A stretch of 64,000 bases of DNA from Lysinibacillus sp. SGAir0095 (GTDB lineage: Bacteria > Bacillota > Bacilli > Bacillales_A > Planococcaceae). The stretch lies in contig NZ_CP028083.1 in assembly GCF_005491425.1 (NCBI RefSeq), positions 1,574,001 to 1,638,000 on the forward strand, written 5' to 3'. A program made the translations under genes and the position numbers. This document shows, in pieces, positions 63,147-64,000 of the stretch. Numbering within the stretch: the first letter of the stretch is position 1; each line of letters begins with the position of its first letter. The notes beneath the pieces were generated by a model that worked only from the letters and a program-made list of their open reading frames with translations, was not told where the DNA came from and did not search any database.

Positions 63147-64000
63147 ATGGAAAGATCTGTTCAAATATTAGACGTCTCACTTCGAGACGGAAGCCACGCA
63201 ATGAGGCACTCCTTTACCGAAGAACAAGTACGTGCTACTGCTAGAGGACTTGATCAAGCGGGTGTGAGTTATTTTGAAGTGTCACATGGAGATGGTTTAG
63301 GTGGCTCTTCATTGCAATATGGTTTGTCCAAAGTAAATGAATTGGAGCTTATAGAAGCTGCAGCTGACGAGTGTCAGAACGCGAAAGTATCCGTATTGTT
63401 AATTCCGGGTATTGGCATTAAAGAGGATCTACAGGATGCCGTAAAAGCCGGGGCGAAAATGGTACGGGTAGCAACGCATGTGACAGAAGCTGATGTTGCA
63501 GCACAGCATATCGCCTTAGGTCGTGAGCTCGGTTTAAAAACAGTTGGCTTCCTAATGATGGCTCACATGGCACCTCCAGAAAAAGTGGTTGAACAAGCTA
63601 AACTTTTTGAAAGCTATGGAGCTGAAATTATTTATGTAACAGACTCGGCAGGTTTTATGCTACCTGATGATGTTACACAACGAATATCTGCATTGAAACA
63701 ATCCATCGGTTGTGAAATAGGCTTCCATGCCCATAATAACCTTTCCATGGCAATGGCTAATACAGTAGCTGCTGTAAAAGCAGGGGCTACTTATATAGAT
63801 GGTAGCTTAAGAGCCCTGGGTGCTGGTAGTGGGAACACGCAAACCGAAGTGATAGTAGCGGTAATGGAACGCCTGGGGCTTAACACAGGGATTGACCTAT
63901 ATAAAATTATGGATGTTGCCAACCATGTAGTGGCTCCGTACATGCAACGACCTCAAGAAATTACAGGATCCAGTTTAATAATGGGCTACGCTGGCGTATA
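63147..64000 (+). CDS. 4-hydroxy-2-oxovalerate aldolase (3' end beyond the window)
   Basis: The open frame starts at ATG 63147, 14 bases after the dehydrogenase, with AAGGAGG upstream, and is still open at the window edge (about 284 of roughly 340 codons). It shows the DmpG/BphI motif LDVSLRDGSHAMRH with the Mn-binding Asp, EVSHGDGLGGSS, and the later HAHNN metal-binding His pair. The enzyme cleaves 4-hydroxy-2-oxovalerate to pyruvate and acetaldehyde and forms a channelling complex with the dehydrogenase. The missing end is only due to the window limit. Confidence 0.93.
   Translation, partial: MERSVQILDVSLRDGSHAMRHSFTEEQVRATARGLDQAGVSYFEVSHGDGLGGSSLQYGLSKVNELELIEAAADECQNAKVSVLLIPGIGIKEDLQDAVKAGAKMVRVATHVTEADVAAQHIALGRELGLKTVGFLMMAHMAPPEKVVEQAKLFESYGAEIIYVTDSAGFMLPDDVTQRISALKQSIGCEIGFHAHNNLSMAMANTVAAVKAGATYIDGSLRALGAGSGNTQTEVIVAVMERLGLNTGIDLYKIMDVANHVVAPYMQRPQEITGSSLIMGYAGV

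Overview
The window reads as a chromosomal segment of a low-GC, endospore-forming Gram-positive bacterium of the Bacillales. Sporulation genes (spoIIAA-spoIIAB-sigF, spoVAF), resABCDE, sigX-rsiX, scpAB, ypbB-recQ and a bacillithiol reductase (ypdA) follow the Bacillus subtilis order with many deletions. Surface-layer-homology (SLH) proteins and the overall gene order suggest the Planococcaceae/Caryophanaceae side (Lysinibacillus-, Solibacillus- or Psychrobacillus-like). The genus is an inference. No IS element, prophage, tRNA, rRNA or CRISPR array was seen.

Layout. (1) 1-17.8 kb: conserved core. It holds forespore sigma-F control, lysA behind a structured leader, a lone ribT, scpAB, a D,D-carboxypeptidase, rluB, the cytochrome c biogenesis and redox two-component operon resABCDE, and the ECF sigma factor sigX with its anti-sigma factor and a self-type promoter. 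(2) 17.8-22.7 kb: an FMN riboswitch and ribU, then a 52-bp tandem repeat array (at least eight units at exact 52-bp periodicity), then glnR-glnA behind a textbook GlnR box, then a TlpA-like thioredoxin with a His-rich linker. (3) 22.7-32.8 kb: a cobalamin riboswitch followed by six genes. These are an SLH-anchored protein with an alpha/alpha-toroid plus DUF4430 module (the domain order of animal transcobalamin and intrinsic factor), a second SLH toroid protein, a DUF4430 lipoprotein, and a complete ECF transporter (T, fused A-A', S). I read this as a surface capture-and-relay system for vitamin B12. It is the most exciting locus in the window. (4) 32.8-40.8 kb: fabI with a FapR operator, a PadR regulator with a perfect promoter-embedded palindrome, ferredoxin, ypbB-recQ, a LysM protein, a phosphoesterase and ypdA. 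(5) 41-64 kb: a large catabolic island.

The catabolic island has two halves. The first (41.4-52.7 kb) encodes two tandem phosphotriesterase-fold proteins (one lacking nearly all metal ligands), a thiolase-like protein without the nucleophilic cysteine paired with a DUF35 OB-fold protein, a CocE-type esterase, an MBL-fold hydrolase, a two-subunit CoA-transferase, a GntR/UTRA regulator, a flavin monooxygenase and an HSL-type esterase. The second (52.9-64 kb) encodes a TAXI-TRAP importer with a DUF1850 protein, a fumarylacetoacetase-type hydrolase, and a full meta-cleavage pathway. That pathway comprises a two-component flavin hydroxylase, an extradiol dioxygenase, a C-C hydrolase, a 2-hydroxypentadienoate hydratase, an acylating acetaldehyde dehydrogenase and a 4-hydroxy-2-oxovalerate aldolase that runs off the right edge. 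The likely flow is import of an aromatic acid, ester or lactone opening, ring hydroxylation, meta-cleavage, and release of pyruvate and acetyl-CoA. The actual substrate cannot be read from sequence.
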